Shown here piece by piece: positions 35,480 to 47,087 of a stretch of DNA of 64,000 nucleotides; positions within the stretch are counted from its first letter, which is position 1, and the number at the start of each line of letters is the position of its first letter. Location of the stretch: assembly GCF_040712315.1 (NCBI RefSeq), contig NC_134013.1, positions 40,288,501-40,352,500 of the forward strand, written 5' to 3'. Made by a program: the position numbers and the translations under genes. Source of the DNA: Castanea sativa. Taxonomy: Eukaryota; Streptophyta; Magnoliopsida; Fagales; Fagaceae. The notes under the pieces are model-generated. The model ran no database searches. It was not told the origin of the DNA and saw only the letters and a list, made by a program, of their open reading frames with translations.

Positions 35480-36240
35480 CAGTTACTATTCTTAAGTGTC
35501 AAACAGAAACTTGGTTAAGTATGGTCCTCGGACCACAAACCTTGTGGAAATTGATATCTTGTTATTTGTTAAATAGAACCTTAGTTATGTCGGGTCCTCG
35601 GACCTCCTACTTTGGGAAAATTAACATTTGAAGTTACTATTCTTAAGTGTCAAACAGAAACTTGGTTAAGTATGGTCCTCGGACCACAAACCTTGTGGAA
35701 ATTGATATCTTGTCATTTGTTAAACAGAACCTTAGTTATGTCGGGTCCTCGGACCTCCTACTTTGGGAAAATTAACATTTGAAGTTACTATTCTTAAGTG
35801 TCAAACAGAAACTTGGTTAAGTATGGTCCTCGGACCACAAACCTTGTGGAAATTGATATCTTGTCATTTGTTAAACAGAACCTTAGTTATGCCGGGTCCT
35901 CGGACCTCCTACTTTGGGGAAATTAACATTTGAAGTTACTATTCTTAAGTGTCAAACAAAAACTTGGTTAAGTATGGTCCTCGGACCACAAACCTTGTGG
36001 AAATTGATATCTTGTCATTTGTTAAACAGAACCTTAGTTATGCCGGGTCCTCGGACCTCCTACTTTGGGGAAATTAACATTTGAAGTTACTATTCTTAAG
36101 TGTCAAACAGAAACTTGGTTAAGTATGGTTCTCGGACCACAAACCTTGTGAAAATTGATATCTTCTCATTTGTTAAACAGCACCTTAGTCACTGTCCTTA
36201 TTCTTATCACATGCTTTGTGAAAATCAGTATCTTACGATT
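35480..36240 (+). repeat. 151-bp tandem array of element 1 (about five copies)
   Basis: TTGGTTAAGTATGG recurs at 35511, 35662, 35813, 35964 and 36115, exactly 151 bp apart. Each unit carries TGGTCCTCGGACC and CGGGTCCTCGGACCT about 80 bp apart. It lies between the integrase stop and the antisense gene. Confidence 0.95.
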
Positions 36241-36669
36241 CATTAACTTAGATCTTAAATTCTATGTCTTTAAGTGTTAAACAAATTTTTGTAGGGAATG
36301 GCCCTCGGACCTTACATCCTACTGAAAGTAATACCTCAGATTACAAAAATTTAACCATCATATGAGTTTTTTTAACTAAGGCATTGTTTAATATCCAAAC
36401 TAAGTTAATCTCTGTCAGGTTCTTAAATATTCTACTTTGCAAAGCAAATATGCGCATGGCTGTGTGGAGGTTATAATTGTGCAACTCCTGGAGTTAGATT
36501 TGTTTATTCTGTTTTTCCTTTAACTATGTATTAGTGAGAATTTTCATGACAAGCACAAAAAGAATAAAGTAAAACAAGTACAACATGAGTGAAAGTTGAA
36601 TAAAATTGTTCTTCATTAATTATATACATCATCAAAAAAGGGGAGTACATGAAAGTCCTATGCTAGGCC

Positions 36670-38905
36670 CTAAGCTTGGGGAGGGGGGTCTTGGAGGGAG
36701 CTGCTGCCAGCCTCAGTGCTCTTCAGTTCCAGCTCAAAGGTAGAAAAAACTTGCTTCCCTTTGTCTGTTGAAGGAACGAGGGGCTCCACATTCTGAATTT
36801 GCTCCTTCTCGGCACCGCCACACTCGTCCTTCTCTTTATGGGAACCTTCAGGTTCTGTAGGATCAGGAACGAGTTCTTGCACCACAGGAGGAAGGGCAGG
36901 GGAGGCAACAACAAGAGGGTCTTCTATCTCCTGTATGTCTAGGGGAAGCCAAATGTTCTCGGGCTTCCTCAACTCGGAAGCTTGAGGAACCCCTGCTGCA
37001 TTCATGGCCTCTCCCCAGACCTGTCGACAGTACTCTCGGCACAAGGCCGCAAAGGCTTCTGTCAACAGTTCTTGCGTTGCATTTACTCCCTCCTGATAGC
37101 TGGCCTTCTTCGCGGCCTCCAGTGCGTGCTTGTGGGCGCGAGCCTCCTCTTTCGCCCGCGTAAGCTCCTTCTCCAAATCAGAGCGTGCCCGTTCGGCTTG
37201 AGAGAGCTCGTCGTCCTTTTGACGAAGAAGCTTACGTTGCCCCTCCACTTGGTTTTCCATCGTCTTCAAGCTAGCCTCGACGCCATCCTTCTCTCTTTTT
37301 AAATCGGCCAGCTGCGATGTGATATTCCCATTCTCTGCTAGGACCTGGCCTAGGGACCTTTCTGCCTCTTGCCGTAGCTCTTGCTCCATCCCAGCGCGCT
37401 TCCGAGAATCCTCCACGAACTTCTCGGCCGCGAAAGCTTCTTGGATGGCCTGCAAAAATGTCAGGAGGTTAAATATGGTAAAGTGTTTACAAATGAATCT
37501 GGAGTACAAGTGTGAGGTGGAACTTACCAGAGCTAAATCCCTTTTCAATGAAAGGAACAACTGAGGCTGGCCCATCTTCTCCAAGGTTTCCATGTCCTTG
37601 GGCAGCAGAAAAGGACGCTCCAACGCCTCGACCAGGTGGTGGGCGTGGCCTTGTTGGATTGCCCTAATACTGGAGTGGTAGGGGATTGGTGCGCCGTCCA
37701 GTCTTAAGTCAGGAGACCAGGTAGCCGGTGCTTGGCGCACTTCAGCCATGTCTCTAATCTCCCCACTCTCGACTGAGTGAGCCCGACCTTTGCCCTTGTC
37801 CAGCTTCTGCTGCTGAGCTGGTTGTGGTAGTTATCGTGGCTTCTTTTGTTTTTCGCCACCAGTCTCCTCGGCCTCCCCTTTTCTTTTCTTTTTAGGCTCC
37901 TCAGCTGGAAGTTTGGGGTCAGCTGGAGGAGAGGGTGGTGGCAAGGCTGGGGGAACTTGGGACCCCCTCGTTCCCTTTTTGGCCACTCTCGCGCCTCTCG
38001 CCGTCATAAGACCCTTGAGCTCGTCCATGCCTTCCTCAATGGAGCTGTCATCTGGACGTGCTATCACTAGGCCCGCGATCCTAGAGGTCTCGGCTGGCTC
38101 CTCTTCCTCGTCGGAAAGAACAACAAACGGGCTTCCACGAGGTCGTTGGGCGTCTTCGAGTTGAAACTTATCTATCTCCTCGTCCAACGTGTTCGACGAA
38201 GACACTTGCTCCTCTGGGACAATTGTTGCCTGAGAGTGCGTGGCGAGGGGGATTGCCGCAATGGTCTATGTGTACAATATGGTGTAGGGGTCGTCAGGAA
38301 GGTCGTGGTCGGCTAGGAAGTGTGGTCTGGCTATGTGAATCCTCCTACGCCGCCGGTCACCGGCAATGATGGCGTTCTCGATCTCCTGGAAGTCCGAGGA
38401 GATAGGGTCGTACCCTAATATCAAATGAGCTGCCCTAAGTTGTAAGTCCGCGCTCACGAACACCTCTGAGCGAAGCACTCGATTCAGATCCGCGACGTTA
38501 CAATGGCTCAGGCGAGGGCGCACGTGTTGTTTATCTGCAAAGAAAGACACCAAAACAAACAAACATGGTCAGATTTGTGGGACATGTAATAAACTGAAGT
38601 TAGACGCCTAAGTAAATGCAAATGCACATTTTTAGATGTTAGGTGGAGTTATGGGGTGGGAAATTAGATCCTAAGGAGTCGCACCTGGATCTCCCCATTC
38701 AACTGGGCAGTGGAGGCCGTCGTACCAGTTGCCTAAGACGATGAGGTAGTCATCCTTCATGCCTTTATTGGACTTGGGCAGACAGGAGATCAACCTAACT
38801 ACGCTAGAGCGGGACTTGATATAATAGCCTACCCTAGTGAGTTTATGGCATTCATACATAAAGGCAACGTCATGCCAGGTAAGGTTCAGACCCATTTGGG
38901 CTAAG
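36670..38905 (-). pseudogene. Antisense extra gene of element 1, 5'-truncated and with two stops
   Basis: Read on the minus strand, opposite to gag-pol, in three exons: 38905-38685, 38534-37528 and 37449-36670. Both introns (150 and 78 bp) are GT-AG and keep frame and phase (1 and 0). The product begins inside a domain (LAQMGLNLTWHDVAFMY), continues ADLNRVLRSEVFVSADLQLR and GYDPIS, then an acidic/Pro-rich linker with a basic KKKRKGE stretch, then a long coiled coil (about 37450-37080) and an acidic tail. It resembles proteins I recall being annotated as putative gypsy-type transposase (Pfam Transposase_28); function is unknown. TAG at 38266-38268 and TAA near 37831 interrupt it, and the first ~95 codons are lost in a deletion that also removed the 3' LTR edge. 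Confidence 0.75.
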
Positions 38906-39630
38906 GACTCAAGCGGGCATTTGGGCCCTTGGGCTCTAGCAAGGAGGTCCGATCTGTTCTTGGGCTAAGAATTTGTTGGTACGGCGGATTGGCCCATACG
39001 CCGAGGGTCCGAGGACACATCCGAGGATGAGTTTCTCCTCGGACAGACCCAAGAAAACTCGCAGATTCAGTATGAAGGTCAAGGCAGAACTCTGGAAAGA
39101 CTATTGGTTAAGAGGGAGAAACCCTGAACCTTCTAGATACACCGATGTTAGAAAAGTATCATGAGCCAAGGCTGCCACCTCCACATTAAAGACTCTGCAC
39201 CTACCTCCCTGGCCGCATTAATGGGGAAGTGACCCCTGAACAGTAGAGTTGAAGCTTTTGGTCACTATTCAAAGGCACTAAGGGAAGAAATATCTAGGGG
39301 GGAGGGGGATTGAGCAACACGTGGATAAAATGTCAGGAAAGGAAGTATTTAAAGGGGGCCAGTCTGTAACTAAAGGGGGAGAGGAAGAAATTGTAATCTT
39401 TAGAAAAGAAAGAGAAATAATATAACAGTAATCCTCTGCTCACGTCCGAGGAGGTCCATCGGCAATTATCATTCGTTATTTACAAGTGTTTGCACACCAA
39501 AGCCTGTTATCAAGTTCTCAGTACCTTTAATCTAGATTTCAAGCCCACGCTCTACAAATTTCATTGTTTAAGGCTCATTGGGCCTGAGCCCATAATTTTC
39601 TTTGGGTCCAGGTGCAATTGTGCACTTACA
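38904..39630 (+). repeat. 3' LTR of gypsy element 1 (first ~14 bp missing)
   Basis: It matches the 5' LTR from AAGGACTCAAGCGG onward to GTGCACTTACA. The TGTGGGGAGTAAA start is absent and antisense-gene sequence joins it directly. Confidence 0.9.
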
Positions 39631-39983
39631 AGTGGTAGATAGAGGTGTTTAGGGTTTCAATGTTGACTTTTTAGATTTTGTTTAAGAAATTTTTTTGAAG
39701 GCTAGTTCTGTTTAAGGAATTGATTATTGATTAGTTGTAAAAATTTATTAGGTGAATTGATTAACTTTAAATACTTAACAATCTGAACTAATATTTTTTT
39801 TATGTTTGTATAATGCGGGTTGGCAATTTTTTAATCCATAACCCAATCCAATCCGCAATTTTGGGGGTCTAACCCGCCCAACTCAAACCCCTAACTTAAT
39901 GACCTGCACGGGGCGGGTAGGTCGAGTGCGAGTTAGGCGGGTTGGCGGGTTAAGCGGATATTTTGCACACCCCTATAAGTAAT

Positions 39984-40411
39984 GACTATTTCCTGTAATA
40001 AAAACATTACCAAACTACTAAATAACTAAACCATAGGAATAACTATTACATTACAATGCTTATTACAGTTTACTAATCATACCCTTATAGTTTATTCTCT
40101 AGTCTATTACTAGTACAATGGATAAATTTATGACAAGGACATCATTTATACCGTGACATTCATCTCCTACCAAAGATTTATATTTTAAGAGAACTCATGT
40201 TGACTTGAAAATCTTCCTTCGGAATAAATTATCTCATCTTGTCGTCCTAATGATCAAGATGAAATGAGAATATATTATTTACAAAAAAAAAAAAAGAAGA
40301 AGAAGAAGAGATTATTCAAACTCTTCGACATGAATTTAAATGACCCGCCTAGAAAATATTCCTAAAGCTGCCATAAGTTACAACTTGGTGATGTAGACTC
40401 CTCCAATTTAC
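39984..40411. other. Intergenic AT-rich stretch
   Basis: No coding frame or element was recognised. It contains an A-run followed by GAAGAAGAAG near 40280-40310. Confidence 0.4.
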
Positions 40412-40855
40412 TAAGGGTGTCCACAGGTTGATACAAGTCGAGTTTGTGCCTAACTGGGAACCAAGCTAACCAAATCAGGTGGAAAATTTTTAGCCCCGCT
40501 GCTAACTAGTGAGGCTATTGGATTGGACTGGTTGGAATACGTTGGATCCTGGTCGGTTTGGTCAAAACTGGAGAAAGGCGAGATCTCGCCAAATCTGGTG
40601 GAGATGTCATCGAATTTGGTGGATTTCCACTGATCTCTCGTCGGAAAAAGGTTAAACCTCATCAGATTGGTTGATTTTCAAAGTCAAGTCAGGTGGCTCA
40701 AAATTTGGAGAAGCAAACCCGCCAACCGACCTGCTGATGTCGTGTCGGATTCTAAGGGTGGCAACCTGTCACCAATCATCAGAATAATCAATTCGGGTAG
40801 CAAGTTAGTGAGGTGTGGCGGGTGGGTCAGGTCTCGATTGACTTGGACACCCCTA
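40412..40855. mobile_element. hAT-like MITE (ends only)
   Basis: The termini TAAGGGTGTCCACAGG and (reverse complement) TAGGGGTGTCCAAGTC are inverted repeats of the same style as the MITEs at 9876 and 28661. The 8-bp flanks do not match, so either a target duplication was lost or the ends are off. Confidence 0.5.
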
Positions 40856-41376
40856 CTCTTTATTAAGAAAATCATAATTTGACCTCCCATCTTTTTATAA
40901 AAAGAAATTTTAAAATTTTTTCTTTTAAATTTTTTTTTTTTTAATTATATGGGTTCACGAAAAAAATATAAGTAATAGGCAAGATGCTTACACATAATCC
41001 GAAATTGTTGACATAAATCGGTGAGTATTGTTTAAGATAAATCAATGATATTCACCGCATTTTCTTGTCTTTTTTTTTTTTTTTTGATGAACACCGCATT
41101 TTCTTGTCTGGTCCATTTATATTTTATGGTTATCATAATAGAGTTTACCGTCCATGGTTTAATGATTTGTTAAGTAGGTCTGTTTCCGTACTCGTGACAA
41201 TTTTATATAGCATAGAGGGTATTTAAATTTGTAGCAGGTCAAAAAAATTATGAAGTATATGATGTTGAGGTTTCATTTAGTGCCCATCTGTCGAAGAATA
41301 TTATTAAGGTTCAAAAGAGTCAAAACCAAATCTTCGTAAAATTTACAATACGTTTACCTTATGCCATGAAATTCTA

Positions 41377-41488
41377 ATAGCACTCTTCCGTCTTCACCAA
41401 TGAAACAAGCTTACGAAACAAATTGTTTAATGATAGCACTCTTCCGTCTTCACCAATGAAACAAGCTTACGAAACAAATTGTTTAATG
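41377..41488. repeat. 56-bp exact tandem duplication
   Basis: ATAGCACTCTTCCGTCTTCA to TTGTTTAATG occurs twice in a row (41377-41432, 41433-41488) without visible differences, so the duplication is recent. Confidence 0.95.
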
Positions 41489-41764
41489 ATAATTAAAAGA
41501 TTATATATATAGACACACACACACAAACCTTGGATTTTTTTTTTAATCGAACTTACCTACTTGGATTTTGGGCCATCAAATTCGGCCTTATTCGGCTTTG
41601 CAAATTAGACGGCCGCCTGGCCCATAGCGTATTAGCAACCAATACCCTCAAAGAGTGCCCTACAGCAAAGAAGAGAAACTCAAAATGATTTGAGTACGAG
41701 CTCTAGCAGCTCACTGTTGCTTAAAACTCAAAACAAAAATTATAAATTTTTTTATAATGGTACT

Positions 41765-42602
41765 TGTAAAGACACAATTCGAGCCCCTGATCCACAATCA
41801 GAAGGGAATGGGCCTGGAAAGCCTTTTTACAATAAATTTGTAGAGAGTCGGCTTGAAATCTAGGTTCTAAAGATGCTTAAATAACAAAGAATGATGGCTT
41901 TGGGCCCAATGGCACATACAAGGAGTGGTTTATATGAATATGAAGGAAAACTCCTCCTCGGACACAATCCGAGGATGGTATATATTATTACTTCTCAAGA
42001 TAGATTACAATTGTGGATAATCAGGTCTACCATATACTTTTTCTTTTTCTCTTTCCAAAAATATCTCCCTTTACCGAAGGTCCCTTCTCTCTTTTATACT
42101 CCCTTCTTCTTCCCCTTCTCATCCTCCACTTCATGGTTAGACCGCTGGTTTAGATACTTGTCTCATCCACCTTCCCTGAAGTCTCTGGAGACAGGGGCCA
42201 AGTTTCAAACCTGATGTTCAGGTCTCACTTCTCCATTAATGCGGCCAGAATATCCGTTGCAGAGCATTTAATGCGAAGGCGGTGGTAACAACTTTATCTT
42301 AGATATTCCACCGCCCTTCTTCTTATCCCCCACATGTATCATGTCTTCCCTATTCCATAGGAATTTCTAAAACATAGTCTGTGGATATCAAACATCCCTT
42401 CCCCTTCCTCGGCTTCACCTCGCCAAGGACACAATCTTCCTCGGACATATTCATTCAAACATTATATCTTATTTACCTAGTATTTTCTTATGAGTTAACA
42501 TTCATACACCCTCGGACCATTCAACGTCCTCGGATTGGGCTTCTAGCTCGAAGAATACTCTTGCGCCACCCCACATATATTCCTAGGCCCAATGACCCTA
42601 CA
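41765..42602 (-). repeat. 3' LTR of gypsy element 2
   Basis: 838 bp, plus-strand ends TGTAAAGACAC and ATGACCCTACA. The next bases, ATAGCCCCTCGAG, are the complement of a purine-rich tract expected beside a 3' LTR. Confidence 0.93.
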
Positions 42603-42882
42603 ATAGCCCCTCGAGATTCTCATTTTGTTACTTCGGGAGGAAAAGAGGATCTCAACACCTGTCACTGTTTTAGCTTATGTACACCATATATCTTCGCTGA
42701 TAGGGATGATGACTCTTGAACTGCCCCTAGCACACTCCTGACGTATTGGTATGCGAAGCGTCCTCAAATTAAATTCTAACGTCTTTCTGTCCCCCACGCC
42801 TAGCGACATGATGTGCATCCAATAGTTGAGGATGACATAGAGGTGTAGGCGGGAAGTTTCATGCCATTATGATTTTCCTTGG

Positions 42883-42890
42883 TATAAAAA
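42883..42890 (+). promoter_or_regulatory. TATA box of the antisense gene in element 2
   Basis: GGTATAAAAAC stands about 250 bp before the antisense gene's ATG, pointing toward it and away from the LTR. A possible leader intron donor (AAAGTAAGT) lies near 43016. The promoter is therefore internal to the element and independent of the gag-pol LTR promoter. Confidence 0.55.
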
Positions 42891-43136
42891 CCAACAATTC
42901 AAACCATTTCACACATTACAACACCCATTCCGCATATCTGCCAAAAGTTTTTTGCAATCTACACGCGCCCCCACATTGTACCAAGCATTAGGCCGAGGTG
43001 ACTCTGTCGTTTCTTAAAGTAAGTTTCCCAAACTCCATCTTTCATTATTTCTCTTTTTCTCTCTCTGGTGTTTACTTTTCCTCGGCTCATATAATTTTTT
43101 AGCTCTTCCCTTATACCCACACTTCGCTCTTTAAAC

Positions 43137-45800
43137 ATGGGCAGATTTGCATCACTAGTAGATTCAAACAAAAAAATAGAACAATTTAAGGTTAGGTACA
43201 AAATTCCATCGACAGTATCTGTCAAATACTGCTCGGAAGGGGAGTGGTATGAGAAAAGGGAAACAGGAGAGGTAGCAATCCCAATGATAGCCTTCATAGA
43301 AGGAGAGATGAAAATCCCAATGGGGGTCGTTACTAGGGATTATCTTAGGGCGTTTAGATTAGCCCCTACCCAATGCGCCCCAAACATGTTTAGGATTTTG
43401 GGTTCCGTAGATGCCTTAAATGAAAAGATGAACCTAGGATTCACCCATCACGATGTGAACTGGGTTTATAACCTTCATTATTTGAAGAAACAAGGTGGAT
43501 ATTATCTAAAATCTAGATATCCAGATGTTAGGTTAATCCAATGCCTTCCCGAATCCAACAAGGGTCTGAAAAATGACTTCCTACTCATATCAGGGGATTG
43601 GCACGACGGCCTTCCCTGTCCGACAAAGGAGGGGACCCCAGGTGAAATTTTGGATCTGATTTCAACTATTTAGAACCATTTTTTTAAACCTATATTTATA
43701 TAAAACGTTTACTTATTCTAATAATAATTATAAATTTTTCCCTTGTCAACAATTTTTGCAGATCCACACTCAACGGATCGCCATCGTCATCTTGTCGACT
43801 TCGCAAGATTAGACAGGATACTGCGGGCTGAAGTTTTTGTACACTCTGACGGCCAACTCCGAGCGGTTCATTTAATCCTTGGCTACGATCCCATCTCCAA
43901 AGCTTTCCAAGCGCCGAAGTACGTGATTAGAGCCAAGGACCCACGCCTACACCGGATAAGCGTTGCCGACGAGGGGTTCCTGCTACTTGAGGGAACTCCC
44001 ATTCCTCAAGGCACACTTATCACACATCCCGTACAACCCCAACAACCCATACCAGACGATATTCCCCTAGCTTCTTTTCCAACTCAATACATATCGGGCG
44101 AAGCAACCTCTTCTCAACCCAATATAAAGGAAGAAGAAGAGATTGTTGAAGTGTTTGATTCCAAGGACGAGTTTGAGGTTTTCAATCAGCCTCATTCCCC
44201 TGAAGATCAAGTTTTTGTCCTCGGTGCATCCTCCTCAGTCCTACCAAGCACCACCCAACAACCTGATATCATGGGCATCCAACGCAAGCCAAAGCCAAGT
44301 CTCAAGGATGTACTGGAAGCTCAGGTGGGATCCCAAGAGCTACCTAAAGTACCCTAACCCAAGGCCAAAGATAAATGAGCTGAGAAAATCCCTGAATCTA
44401 AGCTCCCTCCTCCTCCTCCTCCTACCCAATCTCAGCGCGCTAACCAAGCTGACCATAAGAGGAAAAGAGATTAGCGGAAAGGGAAAGACGCGTTTGAGGG
44501 AGGGAAAGACTCTCTTCCCAAGGAACTTGAGCCCGAAAAAGGGGGAAAGCTGGCCCGCACAGTGCAGATGAGGTCAGATAGACGGGCCGAGTCCCATGTA
44601 GCAGTACATGCCCCAATTTGGGCTCCCGAGATGACTATGGATGACCACGCGGTCACTGCTGACGCAACCATCAGGAACTCAGATGCAGGGACAGCTGCCT
44701 GTGTAGCAGATGCACTAGAGCAGGCCTTACTTTTACTCGAAGACATGGGTGAGCACAGAAGAATGAGAGATCAAAATGTCTTCATGACCTTGAAGAAGGA
44801 ACTTGCTATGGTAAGGATCTCATCCAAGTCTCGTTTACCTCCATTTATACTTGAAAAATTTTTAACCTTTGTTTTTACAACTTTGCTGTCTTCTACACAT
44901 AGGTTGTTCAGTCAGCTCACAGGGCAGAGGAGACTGTTATTAGCACTACAAGTCCCTCAAGGCCGAAGAATTAAGGCGTGACAATATCCAGAGGATCCTT
45001 GACCTACAGAAGAAGAAATTAAAAGAGGTCTCGGATAATCTGACCAAAGCAGAGAGCGAAAAGTCCGGTTTGGATGCTGCTCTAAAAACAATCGAAAAAC
45101 AGGCCGAGGGTCAAAGACTGCAGCTTAGGCAAGCTGATGAGAACTTTGCTGTTGCGAAGAGGTTGATTGAGGGTCTTAAGAATGACTTGAAGGAATCGGA
45201 GAAGGCAAAGGAGGAGGCCATCAAGGCCAAAAAAGAGGCCATCCAAGCAAAAGAGGAGGCTGAGAAGGCAAAGGACCGAGCTGAACAAGAAGGTTATGAG
45301 GTCGGCGTGACAGAGACCACAGAAACTTTCAAGGCTCAAGTCCCTGAGGTATGCAGACATTACTGCCTCCAAGTATGGAATGAGGCACTTTCTTGAGCTG
45401 GGGTTGATGCTTCCTCCATCTTTTGGATGGCAGAGAATGTCTACTTCCCCCAGCCATTCGAGCCTCTGACCCTCCTCAAGTCAAGGATGATGCTGACATA
45501 CAAGGAGTTGAGGATAAACAAAGTGAGATAGCTGAAGATCATGTCCCTACTGAAAGTCAGCCTCCCAAGCCTGCTGAACTAACAGAAGGGGTGGTATCTG
45601 AGGATACACAGCCTCCTAATGCTCTTACGGAATCTTCCAAGGACAAACAGAGTGACCAGACAATGGAGCTTGTCTTAGCGACAATTCCAATACCTTTGAG
45701 GGAAGATCCGAAAGGCAAAAGGATAGCTACTGACTTCTCGGAGCAGCCTCAGCTTCCAAAAAATCCCAAAGGCCCCCTAAAGATAACGCTAAAACCATGA
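43137..45800 (+). pseudogene. Antisense extra gene of element 2 (three exons, broken)
   Basis: It runs opposite to gag-pol. Exon 1 is 43137-43641 (MGRFASLVDSNKKIEQ...), intron 43642-43761, exon 2 43762-44810, intron 44811-44902, exon 3 from 44903. Intron positions and phases (1 and 0) equal those of element 1. The N-terminal region includes GEVAIPMIAFIEGEMKIP, FRLAPTQCAPNMFRIL and NLGFTHHDVNWVY; then LDRILRAEVFVHSDGQLRAV and ILGYDPIS; an acidic/Pro-rich linker; and an Ala/Lys/Glu-rich coiled coil at about 45070-45300. Three stops in exon 2 (near 44355, 44376 and 44474) can each come from one C-to-T change, and a frameshift lies early in exon 3. Function unknown; similar proteins are often labelled putative gypsy-type transposase. 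Confidence 0.75.
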
Positions 45801-46269
45801 TTGCTCACTCTCCTTCCCAGCTTTCCCTTTTACTTTTATCCTTTGTAATTTTGACTACTTGTGAGTAATTGTACTTCCAAAGAAATTTCGGATCAATGAA
45901 AAAAGCAAGTTTATTTCCTTTATTTGATGTTTGTTTGGTTACTTTGTTTATGATTCCTGATGTTTGTTTGTCATACTTAGAACAATAGTCTATTTACTTT
46001 CATAAATTAACTAACAATTCTAAGGAAGTAATATGGAATAATCTTAGGCAATATGTTCAATATACTTGCAAATGCATTAGTGATGCTCATAGGCTTCTAC
46101 CCATTTATCACTCTACTTGGGAGTCTTCAAGTTTTTACAAGCAGAAGCGCAAACTTAGGCCTAGTTTCAAGTTAAGATGTGAACAGGCTGAGGTAAAATC
46201 ATAACTTAATTTATACCAATGGCCAATAGAAAATCAGCATATATGAGATATATGGATAATAAGAAGTGT

Positions 46270-47010
46270 TAATTTCCGTAAAGTAGATGGTCTGAGGACC
46301 AGACATAACTAAGGTTTTTATCCAACACTGGATAAAATATCAATTTAGACGAGGTATGTGGTCCGAGGATCCAGGCATGACCAAGCTTTAGTTTGTTACT
46401 TAATAAAATGAACTGAAGTGTTAATTTTCTCAAAGTAGATGATCCGAGGACCAGACATAACTAAGGTTCTGTTTAATACTTGATAAAATATCAATTTAGA
46501 CGAGGTATGTGGTCCGAGAATCCAGGCATGACCAAGTTTCAGTTTGATACTTAATAAAAAAAATTGAAGTGTTAATTTCTCCAAAGTAGATGATCTGAGG
46601 ACCAGACATAACTAAGGTTCTATTTAACACTTGATAAAATATCAATTTAGACGAAGTATGTGGTCCGAGGATCCAGGCATGACCAAGCTTCAGTTTGATA
46701 CTTGATAAAAAGAACTGAAGTGTTAATTTTTCCAAAGTAGATGATCTGAGAATCAAATATAACTAAGGTTCTGTTTAACACTTGATAAAATATCAATTTA
46801 AACGAGGTATGTGGTCCGAGGATCCAGGCATGACCAAGCTTCAGTTTGATACTCAATAAAAAGAACTGAAGTGTTAATTTCCCTAAAGTAAATGATCTGA
46901 GGACCAGACATAACTAAGATTCTGTTTAACACTTAATAAAATATCAATTTAGACGAGGTATGTGGTCCGAGGATCCAGGCATGACCAAGTTTCAGTTTGA
47001 TACTTAGACA
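46270..47010 (-). repeat. 151-bp tandem array of element 2 (about five copies)
   Basis: GAGGTATGTGGTCCGAG recurs at 46351, 46502, 46653, 46804 and 46955, spaced exactly 151 bp. Its reverse complement aligns along its length with the element 1 unit, for example TAAACAGAACCTTAGTTATG in both. Confidence 0.95.
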
Positions 47011-47087
47011 AATGAAGATTATCAATGCAATATAGTGTCAGTAGAAATAAAAATGGCCGAAGTGTCTTTCATTTAATAATAGTACCT

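Larger units (their letters stand above)
29306..39630 (+). mobile_element. Ty3/gypsy retrotransposon 1 (Tat-like), 10.3 kb
   Basis: It is flanked by a perfect 5-bp duplication AGTGG (29301-29305 and 39631-39635). The order is 5' LTR, primer-binding site, gag, protease, RT, RNase H, second RNase H, integrase, a 151-bp tandem array, an antisense extra gene and the 3' LTR. Two RNase H modules and an antisense gene between pol and the 3' LTR point to the Tat lineage. I counted about 15 differences between the LTRs over ~727 bp (about 2%), so it is fairly young, yet several stops and at least three frameshifts already disable it. Confidence 0.93.
28661..39975. mobile_element. hAT-like element split by a gypsy retrotransposon
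   Basis: The left end TAGTGTGTGCGC and right end (reverse complement) TAGGGGTGTGCA form an imperfect inverted repeat. TAAGGAAT (28653-28660) and TAAGTAAT (39976-39983) are an 8-bp target duplication with one change. Removing the gypsy insertion leaves about 985 bp, rich in GGCGGGTTGG-type words near both ends and without a coding frame. Confidence 0.7.

Noticed and set aside
35480..36240. Regular repeats resembling a CRISPR array
   Set aside because: Units of 151 bp are contiguous with no unique spacers, and the context is a plant retrotransposon.
46396..46856. Three similar minus-strand frames (60-86 codons) suggesting a small gene family
   Set aside because: They are the same frame of successive 151-bp repeat units.
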